Translations under genes and position numbers: made by a program
In this document: in pieces, positions 45,822 through 55,017 of the stretch
Numbering within the stretch: the stretch's first letter is position 1
Layout of the letters: each line of letters opens with the position of its first letter
Origin: Mucilaginibacter paludis DSM 18603
GTDB lineage: Bacteria; Bacteroidota; Bacteroidia; Sphingobacteriales; Sphingobacteriaceae
NCBI RefSeq assembly: GCF_000166195.2
Contig: NZ_CM001403.1
Location: 2,870,432-2,934,431 of the forward strand
Direction of reading: 5' to 3'
Length of the DNA stretch: 64,000 bases
Notes under the pieces: generated by a model
The model's input: the letters and a program-made list of their open reading frames with translations, nothing else
The model's database searches: none
What the model was told of the DNA's origin: nothing

Positions 45822-46916
45822 CTATTCAACAATCAGATTTATACCGACTTTTGCCGCTTTAAAAGCAATCTTATCTTTGAATTGACCGTAACTCCAGTTT
45901 CTAAGTAGGAACGGCTCGGCTTTAGCAGCTTCCTCTTTCTCTTGCTGATCAGTTAGTATAAGCGTAGCTGCACGGTGTTTTAAACAAAAGTCTATCAGCC
46001 GCCTGCTGTATACGTGCAGCTTATGATCTATATAATCTCTTTCCAAATGCAGATAATGTTCCAATGGCTTGCGTTTGCGCTTCCTGCCGTGACCGGAGCG
46101 ATTACCATTAACTGATGTTTGCACGCGGCTGCGGGCAGTTTGTATGGCAAGTCTCCGGTAAAGAAATTCCTCCTTGGTGCCGATGGAAAAACTCACCCGT
46201 CCAACTTTGACCAATAATGGAATTTCAAGAGATAGTGACGCTTCAGCAATCACTTCTTCATTCAATAAATAAGTTTGCTGTTCCTGTACGAAAGTGGCGA
46301 GGAGATAAATTTTCTTTTGTTCAATTTTAAGAAAGCTTGTCGCCATCTTAAGATTGGAGGTTATTACTTGTTTAAACAGATCGCGTTTCTCATCAAAGCC
46401 ATTTCCGAGATAGGTTTTAAACGGTATTCCGAACAAGGTAAAAGTGAAATTACCGGTTTCATTATGTTCGCTGAGTTGCCGGATGCATTCTGCGCTGAAA
46501 GGCAGTGTGATGGTTCGTTTAAAATTTTTAATCGAACGCTCGCCCTCATAGTAGAGCGATCTTTCTTTAATAAAGGTGGCAACCAGCTGACTGTTCAGGT
46601 TATTGAAAATATTGCTTGGTATCTGTCCTTTAAATTTATTAGTTAGTATTTTGTAGGTTGAATTAGTTCGGGATGAAACCAGCATTCCATCTGAATCCTT
46701 ATTGTGATCCGTCAATTTAAGCCTTGTACCTTCAGCGAGATAGACCATTTCGGCGATCTGTTCCTGCAAAAAATGATGCGTGTAGATTAAGTTGGCGCAT
46801 TTAAAGCAGATGTTTTGCCATTTCATCAATTTGCCGATAGATTCATAAACAAAATCCTTGTCGGCGCTATTGATCAATAGCTGAACCTTTCTTGTTATAT
46901 GCATTGATTTTGCCAT
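45822..46916 (-). CDS. Nuclease-dead TnpB/Cas12f-like RNA-guided protein (dCas12f-like)
   Basis: 364 residues. The middle part (KFKGQIPSNIFNNLNSQLVA, then GERSIKNFKRTITLPFS) and the RuvC-like C-terminal part (GRKRKRKPLEHYLHLERDYI; LLRNWSYGQFKDKIAFKAAK) follow TnpB/Cas12f. The catalytic features are missing. The RuvC-I block around the usual GIDLG is absent (LEIPLLVKVGRVSFSIGTKE), the RuvC-II Glu position reads TLILTDQQ (Thr in place of Glu), and the protein ends at GINLIVE before the zinc finger and RuvC-III Asp. It should bind RNA and DNA without cutting. It is coupled to the sigma gene (3-bp gap). No tnpA is near, so it is not a plain IS605 remnant. Confidence 0.78.
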   Translation of the reverse strand: MAKSMHITRKVQLLINSADKDFVYESIGKLMKWQNICFKCANLIYTHHFLQEQIAEMVYLAEGTRLKLTDHNKDSDGMLVSSRTNSTYKILTNKFKGQIPSNIFNNLNSQLVATFIKERSLYYEGERSIKNFKRTITLPFSAECIRQLSEHNETGNFTFTLFGIPFKTYLGNGFDEKRDLFKQVITSNLKMATSFLKIEQKKIYLLATFVQEQQTYLLNEEVIAEASLSLEIPLLVKVGRVSFSIGTKEEFLYRRLAIQTARSRVQTSVNGNRSGHGRKRKRKPLEHYLHLERDYIDHKLHVYSRRLIDFCLKHRAATLILTDQQEKEEAAKAEPFLLRNWSYGQFKDKIAFKAAKVGINLIVE

Positions 46917-46919
46917 AGA

Positions 46920-47804
46920 TCAGGCGCTTATGGGTGTGTATTGTTTGGCGGACTGATTTCGCCATTTGGCGGCGGTTAATTTTTCTTTTTTTTGACAGCT
47001 CACCGCTTGCCAGGCTCTTACGTATTCCCTTTGAACGTAGGAAACAGGCAGTTTTAATTCCGTGGCTATTCGCTCAAAACTGTATTTAGAGATTGTTCGC
47101 AAATAATAAATTTGCTTTTGATCATGGTTCAAGCCATCAAACTCGTCCGGCCTGTTGATAGAAGTTAGCAAAGGCAGTTGATTTGGCTTATTGTTAGTAC
47201 CCATCTTTTCCGGCGCTGAAACCAGCATAGTTTTTAATTTCGCCTTACTTTTATCAAGTATCATTGTTACTGTTGTAACCGACAGGTTGTAGCGAAGAGC
47301 AATTTGTTTATGGGTTAGGTCGTTTTTAAAATATAACTCAACAACCTCTTTTTCTTTACCATAAAAGATATGCGAAATAGCAGTCCAGGTGGATCGTAAA
47401 CGATCATTCTGAAGATTATCGTCAACTTCTTCGTCGTTATGGAAAACCGCATTGGGTAATAAAATAGCGTCGTAAGACTCCAATGAATCCAGTTCAATCA
47501 TCTGGCGATGAAAGCGGGTCGTTTTACTACGGAAATAGGAATGGCAACCCCATTTGATGTTTTGTTTAAGAAAGGCTACAGCATGACCTCTATCAGTGAT
47601 AGTGTCTTTAAAATTCCATAATTTTAAATATGCATCTTGAACGATGTTTTCAATTGCAAATTCATTTTTTAAAATTTTCAACCCATATGACATCAACTCT
47701 TTATTAATAGAATTAATAAATACCGTAACGCTCGTTGAAGTGAGTTGAAAATTCAACTCAGTCATCTCTTCGATCTTGTCAAATGAATAAATGCTCATAA
47801 ACAC
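46920..47804 (-). CDS. ECF-type sigma factor paired with the dCas12f-like gene
   Basis: 294 residues. Region 2 is at ~45-95 (ENIVQDAYLKLWNFKDTITD; AFLKQNIKWGCHSYFRSK), and region 4 at ~150-190 (KEVVELYFKNDLTHKQIALR, YNLSVTTVTMILDKSKAKLK). A further C-terminal HTH-like unit (~225-270, QIYYLRTISKYSFERIATEL then KLPVSYVQREYVRAWQAV) is unusual for ECF factors. No anti-sigma gene is adjacent, which is rare for Bacteroidota ECF factors. The direct coupling to a nuclease-dead Cas12f-like protein suggests that promoter choice is guided by RNA. Start taken at the first ATG; MSIYSFDK is an alternative. Confidence 0.82.
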   Translation of the reverse strand: MFMSIYSFDKIEEMTELNFQLTSTSVTVFINSINKELMSYGLKILKNEFAIENIVQDAYLKLWNFKDTITDRGHAVAFLKQNIKWGCHSYFRSKTTRFHRQMIELDSLESYDAILLPNAVFHNDEEVDDNLQNDRLRSTWTAISHIFYGKEKEVVELYFKNDLTHKQIALRYNLSVTTVTMILDKSKAKLKTMLVSAPEKMGTNNKPNQLPLLTSINRPDEFDGLNHDQKQIYYLRTISKYSFERIATELKLPVSYVQREYVRAWQAVSCQKKEKLTAAKWRNQSAKQYTPISA

Positions 47805-47958
47805 TTAATTAAGAAAAGTAAAATTAATTAAAAGTGTATTTAAAAGCAACTATAAAATATAAAAAAGCAATTAAGATGTATAAATAAGCTATTTTATGTA
47901 AAAGCCGAGTTCGTAATTGCTGCTTATCTTGCAGTAAATAGTGATAAAAGCAATTAAA

Positions 47959-48171
47959 ATGGCCGAGAAACGCAATTTCAATAGAATAAAAGCGGTATTA
48001 GCAGAAAGGGGGAAAACTAACATTTGGTTAGCTGAACAATTGGATCGGAACAAAACGACTGTATCTAAATGGTGTACTAACGACATTCAACCAACCGTTG
48101 AATCGCTGTTTGATATTGCGAAAGTATTAGAAGTTGATGTACGAACCCTACTCGTTTCAAGCCTGGACTAG
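47959..48171 (+). CDS. Small XRE-family helix-turn-helix regulator
   Basis: From ATG 47959 (MAEKRNFNRIKAVLAERGKT), 70 residues; GTG 47941 is an alternative. The HTH is IWLAEQLDRNKTTVSKWCTN, followed by QPTVESLFDIAKVLEVDVRT. It is divergent from the sigma/dCas12f operon across 150 bp and is the likely regulator of it. It is a relative of the regulator at 29100-29414. Confidence 0.85.
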   Translation: MAEKRNFNRIKAVLAERGKTNIWLAEQLDRNKTTVSKWCTNDIQPTVESLFDIAKVLEVDVRTLLVSSLD

Positions 48172-49055
48172 AGTTGTTATAACCCTTAGTAACATATCTC
48201 GACCAAACCTGACAAAGTTTTTTTATTTTTTTTAATACAGGTGGTGGCATTTTATAATCGCCAACTGATTATTGATGTTCCAGTAGAATTTTAGATTATA
48301 TAACAGTATAACCGAGGATCTTCGTAACGGTGAAGCTTTGTAACTGTTGATCGACATCGCGGTGCAACAGCATAACTACCTATCTAATTACTTTAGTTCC
48401 AAATATCTTTAGATCTGATTAACAACCTATCGTTATAACTTTATCACTCTGTAGTTTTATAAATCAATATCACTATATTTATATAACCCGTTTTTAAATT
48501 CAAATCCTAAGGCATTATCGTTATCGTGGCATAGATATATTGTTTCTACGTTATATTGTTCCATAGTTACATTTCACTTATTCATTTCAAAAACGAACTG
48601 GATCGTTTCCCATTGTTGCATTTAATGACTTCCATTGGATTTACTTGATCAACCATAAAAAAAACGAGTTGCGAGTTTTTTCAATTCCCCCGGAGGGCAA
48701 GAGACTTTTTGTCTTACAAAAAGACATCTTGCCGTTGAAGAATCAACGGAATTTTTGCTTATGTTTTGGGTAACTCAGCATTTCAATAAAGTGACTCTAC
48801 CAAATGATTGGAATTATGTCCAATCTGGAGCAAACCTTATAGGATTTGCTTATCTTTCTTGAGTTTGTGGTTATCAAATCAATTTACTGAACATATGCGG
48901 ATTTTGTGGAAAATGAATGATTTCATTTCCATGGTTCGTTGTTTTGAATCAATAATAGGCGGATTGTTGGGGTAGATTGCAAATGTCGTTGGAGTTGGGG
49001 AAGGAAATTAGGGGTCAAACAAGAAGCGGTAAAGCCAACCCTTACCGCTTTAAAA
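48172..49055. other. Gene-poor region with a nested inverted repeat at 48696-48733
   Basis: About 880 bp, AT-rich, no protein-like frame. 48696-48733 is a 38-nt nested palindrome (GGCAAGA / TCTTGCC outside, CTTTTTGT / ACAAAAAG inside). At 48799-48837 is a sequence (GAATTATGTCCAATCTGGAG) that resembles one at 51610-51647, possibly the remains of an element's ends. Confidence 0.5.
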
Positions 49056-49499
49056 CTATGCTAAACTTGGAAGATTTGACGGTAACGTTATTCCTTCTGC
49101 TGCCGCAATATCTTTAAATTCCTGTTTCTTCACCATATTTTTGGTAAACAAGTCTTCCAAAGTTTGCGCAAGGAAATATGGATTATACGATTTGGCTAAC
49201 TCCGTGCATACGAATTCAACTACCTCTTTAGTCAAGGGCATAAATTCTATGTATTGGCGATAGGTGCCAGAAAAGCTGTTAATCTCTTCCCAAACTTTAT
49301 AGTATTCTCTATTGGGCTCTACAAATAGCTTTTTATATAACTCCTTGTCATATCCATTATCGATCAATGCTTGGCGATCGACCGGGTCATTCACGAATTC
49401 CTTTTTGCTTACAAAAAGCGTGATTGCCTCAGCCACCTCCGTATCAGGTATAAGTTTATTACGCAGCATTGACGCAAATATTTTTAAATAATTATTCAT
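49056..49499 (-). CDS. Hypothetical protein, second gene of a HEPN operon split by IS630
   Basis: 147 residues, helical, mostly charged (MNNYLKIFASMLRNKLIPDT; YIEFMPLTKEVVEFVCTELA). The IS630 element lies directly at its start codon. When the IS and one TA are removed, its ATG overlaps the TGA of the upstream frame (CTATGA), a normal ATGA-coupled operon. It may thus be the partner or antidote of the HEPN protein; no family recognised. It has lost its upstream promoter unless the IS supplies one. Confidence 0.6.
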   Translation of the reverse strand: MNNYLKIFASMLRNKLIPDTEVAEAITLFVSKKEFVNDPVDRQALIDNGYDKELYKKLFVEPNREYYKVWEEINSFSGTYRQYIEFMPLTKEVVEFVCTELAKSYNPYFLAQTLEDLFTKNMVKKQEFKDIAAAEGITLPSNLPSLA

Positions 49500-50701
49500 A
49501 GTGTTAAGTTAAATATAATATGACGTATAAAAGCGTATATTTGTAAAACAAATTACAGATGGTACGTTATACGATAAAACTTACAAAAGAGGAGGTTGGA
49601 GAGTTATACTCGATAATCAACAAGGGCTCCCATAGTTCTCAAACATTCCGGACAGCCTATATACTATTGAATTGTGATGAAGGGGAATATGCGGAGAAAA
49701 TAACAAATGAACAGATCAGCAAAGTCCTGAAAGTAGGGATGCGAACGATAGACCGGGTGAAGAAAAAGTTTATTGAAGAGGGTTTTGAAGGTGTTTTAGA
49801 TCGTCGCCCCACCAGCCGTGTTTATGAAACAAAATCAGATGGCGATGTAGAAGCGAAGCTGGTTGCCTTGTGTTGCAGCGAGCCGCCTGAGGGGTTTGCT
49901 AAATGGTCATTAAGGCTACTCGCCGATAAAATGGTAGAGTTGGAATATGTAGAAAGTATTTCGCATGTAACAGTAAGAAGTGTGCTTAAAAAAACGAACT
50001 TAAGCCTTGGAAAGTAAAGGGCTGGGTAATACCACCGGAAAAAAGCAGCGAATTTGTAGCCAATATGGAACGCGTATTGGATGTATACAAAAAACCTTAT
50101 GATGAGGAATTTCCGGTTGTATGTATGGATGAGTCGCCAAAACAATTGATAGAAGAAGGGCAGCCCTCTCAAGCCATGAAGCCTGGCCAGGAGGCAAGAG
50201 TAGATTACGAGTACATAAGGCATGGGGTAGTCAATATATTTATGGCCAACGAGCCTTTGAGGGGCAAGCGCTTTGTAGAAATTACGGCGTTTAAAACCAA
50301 AAAGGACTGGGCTTTATTCGTAAAAAGAATAGCAGATGAATGGTACCCGACAGCGAAAAAAATAACTTTAGTAATGGACAATTTTAAAACCCATTCGGCC
50401 TCTGCATTTTACGAGACATTTGAACCAGCCGAAGCCAAAAGGCTATGGGATAGGTTTGAGTTTGTTTATACGCCCAAGCATGGAAGCTGGCTCAATATGG
50501 CCGAGATAGAATTGCATGTATTGAATGGGCAATGCCTAAACAGGCATATTTCAACAATGCTGAAGATCAATGAAGAGGTAGCGGCATGGCAACACAACAG
50601 AAATAATAAGAACAGCAAAATTAACTGGCAGTTCGAAAATAAAGATGCGCGAATAAAACTGAAAAGACTTTATCCGTCATTACACGATTAACATAACACT
50701 A
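49499..50701 (+). mobile_element. IS630-family insertion sequence
   Basis: Terminal inverted repeats TAGTGTTAAGTTAA (49499-49512) and TTAACATAACACTA (50688-50701) differ at one base. Both ends carry the TA dinucleotide that IS630/Tc1-type elements duplicate. The transposase frames fill the inside. The element is about 1.2 kb and appears complete. Confidence 0.93.
49559..50691 (+). CDS. IS630-family transposase, two frames joined by a -1 frameshift
   Basis: The first frame (49559-50017) has the paired HTH region (NEQISKVLKVGMRTIDRVKK). The second frame (from within ~49990 to 50691) has the DDE triad VVCMDESPKQL, ITLVMDNFKTH and GSWLNMAEIELHVL. At 49986-49993 the sequence CTTAAAAAAAC holds seven A; slipping back one base joins LKK directly to NELKPWKVKGWVIPPEK, a sequence continuous with other IS630 transposases. 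No start of its own is needed for the second frame. Function requires this slippage. Confidence 0.85.
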
Positions 50702-50786
50702 GGAGCGATCGTTTTACGTTTTCATCGTTTAGCTTCAGCGCTTGGAAAATGAATTGATTTTGACGTTCGAAAAACCAGTCGCCTGT

Positions 50787-51425
50787 TTAATCGATTACCG
50801 TAAAAGCCTGATTCCAAAATTCATCTAATTTCGAAGTCTCAACTGATGAAGAGATCAGTTCCAATATCGGCATCAACGGTGTCCCAGATGGGGTTTGCGT
50901 CGGGTCGTAATAGGAAGTCAACTTTTGTAACAAAGTTGCCATGCCACCTTGTAGCGTGATCTTCGGTAAATTGCTAATCATAAAAGCCCAAAAAGCCTCG
51001 ATATGTGCGCCAATGATAATATTCTCTTTATTGTGAGCACAATCGTTCCGACGATCCTTCCAATAGGTTAGCTGTTGTCGTAAGCCTTCACTGATGTAAA
51101 AGAATGGGTCTTCTGTTTTAGTCTTGCTTGGGCCAGATCCCGTAAATTCCTCTTTTTTCTGCAACGCGGAATTTATTTCGGCCTCCCATTTGTCTTCGTT
51201 TTGAAGCAGAGTACGCTTCTCGTTCCATTTATGAAGTGGCAACATTGCCGGCCGGTCCCCGTTCATAACGCGGTCTTTTATAATCATTAGAAAGCCCAAA
51301 TAAGACATAAGCATTGATGCTCTGTAAGCACCCGATTTATAACAGGTGATCGCGTCCGCAAGTAATGGTTCGGCGGTCAGCGGCAGCGTTTGCGTGTCCA
51401 GCCATTTTTCGATGATAAGTTTCAT
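50787..51425 (-). CDS. HEPN-domain protein (probable RNase-type effector), C-terminus possibly cut by a stop
   Basis: 212 residues. DAITCYKSGAYRASMLMSYL is a typical first helix of HEPN proteins, and RRNDCAH (Arg126-His131) matches the Rx4-6H catalytic motif. HEPN RNases are common in toxin and phage-defence systems. The frame stops at TAA 50787, yet the same frame continues with protein-like TGDWFFERQNQFIFQALKLN to a TGA that, before IS630 insertion, overlapped the next gene's ATG. The present stop may therefore be a nonsense mutation removing about 30 residues. The active-site motif is kept. Confidence 0.65.
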   Translation of the reverse strand: MKLIIEKWLDTQTLPLTAEPLLADAITCYKSGAYRASMLMSYLGFLMIIKDRVMNGDRPAMLPLHKWNEKRTLLQNEDKWEAEINSALQKKEEFTGSGPSKTKTEDPFFYISEGLRQQLTYWKDRRNDCAHNKENIIIGAHIEAFWAFMISNLPKITLQGGMATLLQKLTSYYDPTQTPSGTPLMPILELISSSVETSKLDEFWNQAFTVID

Positions 51426-51648
51426 GGTTTTAAAGTTTCTGCAAGATACGAGATATTAAAAATCATTTTTCGACATTACTAACTTTCTCGTCGTTTACTG
51501 CATTGCCGGCACCCAGTACTCGAAATGTAGATCTATATCATAACCTGATTCCGAAGGAGAATCGAGCCACTTTAAACCACATTCAATTCATTCAAAATTT
51601 TTAATTGTTCTACCATTTGGTCCGAATTATGTCCATTCTGGGGAGCAC

Positions 51649-51833
51649 TGAAAATCAATGATTTAACCCAACTCTGGCGAGTTGGGTTTTTTTATTCGCA
51701 GAAAATTTGCAGAATAACTTCGCAAAATATCCATCACTCTTATTTTGCGGTACTTTGTCATTAAGCCTGATTACGCACATCTGGAGTGCTGCCAAACGCC
51801 GAATGTGCACCTTTGCATGCCAGAATTTAGAGT
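51649..51833. repeat. Post-tRNA flank, copy 2 (no CRISPR follows)
   Basis: Close match to 5954-6136, from TGAAAATCAATGATTTAACC through the terminator (CCCAACTC / GAGTTGGG and seven T) to CCAGAATTTAGAGT. It is preceded by GGGAGCAC, reminiscent of the tRNA end GGAGCC. This may be the original chromosomal side of the insertion site, thus the right boundary of the pile-up. Confidence 0.75.
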
Positions 51834-52522
51834 GTTGCAATGTTTTATAAATTCGATTTGAGTATTACTTTAACACTCTATTAACTCACCCTGGGGCCAT
51901 AAAACGGTGATCGGTCAATGATATTTAGTACGTCCTAATGCCTACGAAAAAACTTTTCATGATTACGACAATCGGGAACAACATTTCCTTAGCAATTAAT
52001 CTGCAAAATATTTTAATAGTATATTAAATCGCACAAATTGGCCAATTTTAAAATGACCACCTTTAGTGCTTAAATTCAGATCTTAGGTGGAAGAAAGTAA
52101 ATTGGCAAAGAGGGGTCAACGCAATCAGTTTTTCTAAAACGTTCTTAAAACGTTCTTGGACTTTAGCAAGTTCGGCCAATTGTAGCGGGATATGCTCTCA
52201 ATCTAACGCCATCAGATCTATAAAAACCATGTCCTTTAAAACCCTTAAATAACATCGCTAGGAAAAGCTATCATCAAAGTACGAGCCGTTTAATATTCGC
52301 CTACCAATCCGAAGTCCTTGCCCGGGCTGGTGGTTTCTAATACGGCTCGTTACACAATAGGCACGGGACTTCTATGATAACTGGGGCGGCTCTACTTTCA
52401 GTAACAGGTTTGATATTTCTATTCGCATAGGAAGATTCCCTGCATCTTTTCGCCCTTTAATAATGATAACGTTGTTTTCAATCTCTATTTTTTTATATTA
52501 TAAAAGGTAAGCGGTATCGCTT
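51834..52522. other. Intergenic region
   Basis: About 690 bp with no intact gene. A widely spaced inverted repeat (ACGAGCCGT at ~52281, ACGGCTCGT at ~52342) is visible. The likely start of chromosomal sequence. Confidence 0.45.
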
Positions 52523-52830
52523 TTAGCTTATGACAAGACACAAGGAACTTTGTACCGTAGTAATGTACGGCAGTTTAGCTAGCTTGGTACTAAAAAACTC
52601 ACTATACTCTTCCATATGACGTGTGGCAATGCGCAATAGGAAGTCGCTGCAACCCGTCATTTGGAAACACTCCATTACCCCCGGAATTGTGATACCACCG
52701 TAATAAATATTTGAAGTGTATTATCAGCATGATCGTTCAATATGACCTGGCTAAGACGAACAGGCTTTTGTTGATTTTTTTTGCGATCCAGAATAGCTAC
52801 CATCCGTTTGATATATCCCGGTATTTTAAT
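52523..52830 (-). pseudogene. Lrp/AsnC-family regulator remnant
   Basis: On the minus strand one frame reads GYIKRMVAILDRKKNQQKPV and NDHADNTLQIFITVV, matching the linker and first strands of Lrp/AsnC. A second frame continues VMECFQMTGCSDFLLRIATR and KLAKLPYITTVQSS, the ligand-binding ACT-like part. The two are in different frames with a small internal loss, and the HTH region is no longer recognisable. A decayed regulator. Confidence 0.65.
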
Positions 52831-53093
52831 TGCTATCATTGTATCTGAAGTTGTTGAAAATCTTCGTATTAACGGAAAATTGATAACCGATAAAATGCGC
52901 GGTATGCCGACATGGTATAAAATATCAGATTTGGCAGGTATGGAGAATGTATCTGCCATTAAAAAGAAGGGCGCACTAAAAGAATAACCTATTATATATT
53001 GATGATCCTTGTTTAATTTTCTTAAATATTTCCGAACGCTACGGATACTCATAAAATGTACCTGCAGCGTTCGGGAATTTTTCTAATTTGGAA

Positions 53094-54506
53094 TTATTTT
53101 ATAACAGAATCATCAAGTGTGGTCCCTGTTAATTTAACCTGATAAGGCCATTCTTCATCATTTGAAGCATTCCCATCATTTAAATGCTCCCAATGTTGTG
53201 TTGGGGCACCGGTTACGACAAGCCACAGGTAGGTGGTATTGGCCGGTACTACAAAGCTGGCAGTACCGGTTGAACTTGAATTTACGCTTCCGTAAACGCG
53301 GGTGCCGTCTTTTTTATAGGCTACAAATCCATATCGCCACCCCGCTTTATCAATATTGATAGCCCTGTAACCTGTAGCGCCTGCAATTCCCTGAAACTGG
53401 AGTGTTACAGTGGTCCCTGAAGCTGGAACTTTTAATTTAATTCCATTATAACCGTAATTTTGTGGACAGTTGCTTTCTGCTATTTGGTACCAGCCATTTC
53501 CGGCGCTGTTTAAGGTTGCAAGATGTTGGTTTGCATAAGGTTTTGCGGCTTGCGCAATACGGGCCAAATCCCAGGTTATAAATTTTCGGTCAGCATCAAA
53601 CATCTCGTCATTAAACTGCGATTGGCTTAATCCGGTTAATCTCTTATAGGTCATGACCGCATCCTCTCCCTGGGTCGCATTTCGCCATATTTTTCCTACA
53701 AAGTCCCTGCCACGTTTATTAGACCAGTACTCTAAAACATATGGAGAATGATATTGATTGTCCTCGTGCAAAAAGGAGAGGTGGGTTTGATGCATAAAAC
53801 TTACCAGGTGATAGTTTTCGAAGGTCATCCATCCCAAATATACTTGGAACAACATGTACTGGGATGTCATTTCAAAAATAGTTTGACTATTGCTTCCTGC
53901 CGGCGTGGAGTTAAATCCCCAGGCACCATCCGCATGAACCATATATTGAAATGAATGGCCGAGTTCATGTGCCAAAGCTCCGTAAGGAGTAGTATTAATT
54001 CGTAAAGCAGGCGACCATAATACGCCAACTTTATTGTCAACGCCACCACCGTAAGCGCTACCATCGGTAGTGCTGTAAAATATATATGTCAACATTTTGT
54101 ATTGGTCAGTCAGTGATTGTCCTTTTTGTACAAATTTCAGTGTATCTCGGTAACAGGTGTAAAATCTTTCTAATTCTGTTATCGATGTGTTTGGATTGAA
54201 TCTTTGGGTAGCGTCCTGATTGACGGTAGGATCGTTTCCGTATTCTTTGGCCCAGAACATAGCTACATCACTTGATTCAGATTTTCGGAAATTGCTGAAT
54301 TCACTGTTATTATTACTGTAATCGTTGTTTGCCGGCACAAGCCAAACATTAGCAGGATAATAAATAGTTTTTGCAGCATTTAATTCTTTTTTCGCCGTGT
54401 CTGATACTTTAAGCGATTCGACATCAGTAGCGGAGCGTTTGCATGCCACTATAACGGTGATCGATGCCATAGCAACGAGGGGTACAAAATACTTGGTGTA
54501 TATCAT
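53094..54506 (-). CDS. Secreted lipoprotein metalloprotease (DUF6055-like)
   Basis: 470 residues. Lipoprotein signal with Cys near residue 22 (MASITVIVACKRSATD). The zincin motif is GALAHELGHSFQYMVHADGA (HExxH at ~180). The C-terminal ~100 residues (FQGIAGATGYRAINIDKAGW; TASFVVPANTTYLWLVVTGA) form a beta-sandwich. The likely role is cleavage of surface or host glycoproteins. A dead second copy lies at 59162-60520. The family name is my recollection; the zinc motif itself is plain. Confidence 0.8.
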   Translation of the reverse strand: MIYTKYFVPLVAMASITVIVACKRSATDVESLKVSDTAKKELNAAKTIYYPANVWLVPANNDYSNNNSEFSNFRKSESSDVAMFWAKEYGNDPTVNQDATQRFNPNTSITELERFYTCYRDTLKFVQKGQSLTDQYKMLTYIFYSTTDGSAYGGGVDNKVGVLWSPALRINTTPYGALAHELGHSFQYMVHADGAWGFNSTPAGSNSQTIFEMTSQYMLFQVYLGWMTFENYHLVSFMHQTHLSFLHEDNQYHSPYVLEYWSNKRGRDFVGKIWRNATQGEDAVMTYKRLTGLSQSQFNDEMFDADRKFITWDLARIAQAAKPYANQHLATLNSAGNGWYQIAESNCPQNYGYNGIKLKVPASGTTVTLQFQGIAGATGYRAINIDKAGWRYGFVAYKKDGTRVYGSVNSSSTGTASFVVPANTTYLWLVVTGAPTQHWEHLNDGNASNDEEWPYQVKLTGTTLDDSVIK

Positions 54507-55017
54507 ATTGGTATTTAATTGGTTACTTTTGGGTAGGCCATGTCTAATTGCCTAATAAACAAATTTAAGAACCATATGCTGAGATGTTTTGGAGATATTA
54601 ACAAATTATAACAATATATTAGCCACATCGATGTCAATACTGATACGATTTGGCTTATTGTATTATTCTCAACTCCTACCGTGCTTTTCGACATCTGAGT
54701 AAATCAATGTAGATTCAAATATTAGATAGCCTATTATTTCCAGCGACAAGATACCGCCCTGTCTTTCCAAAATAATCAAGAATGTTGGTAAATCAACCAC
54801 GAATCAGCAGAGAATTGATCATCATTATTTTCTGAAACAATGGATACCTTTCTGTCAACATCGAGATACAGCACATCGTTTTCGGACCGTTGGGTTTCTA
54901 ATAAACTCAGGTGCGCATGAATTATGAGATAAGATATAGTTACAATTGGAAAATATCTATTTAAAAATCCATTTTTTTATTAAGAATTTTATTTTTCTAA
55001 AACTGTTAAAATTAATG
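54507..55017. other. Divergent promoter region
   Basis: About 500 bp between two divergently transcribed secreted-protein genes; no gene seen. A short plus-strand extension of the next frame begins at 54946 but looks like untranslated AT-rich leader. Confidence 0.45.

Noticed and set aside
45822..46916. Ordinary IS200/IS605 TnpB remnant
   Set aside because: The gene is full-length and undamaged as a frame, lacks the catalytic residues by substitution rather than by decay, is coupled to a sigma gene, and there is no TnpA or IS605-type end nearby. A remnant origin cannot be wholly excluded.
52781..52987. Plus-strand 68-codon frame next to the Lrp remnant
   Set aside because: It overlaps the minus-strand Lrp/AsnC remnant for part of its length and has no recognisable family or convincing start.
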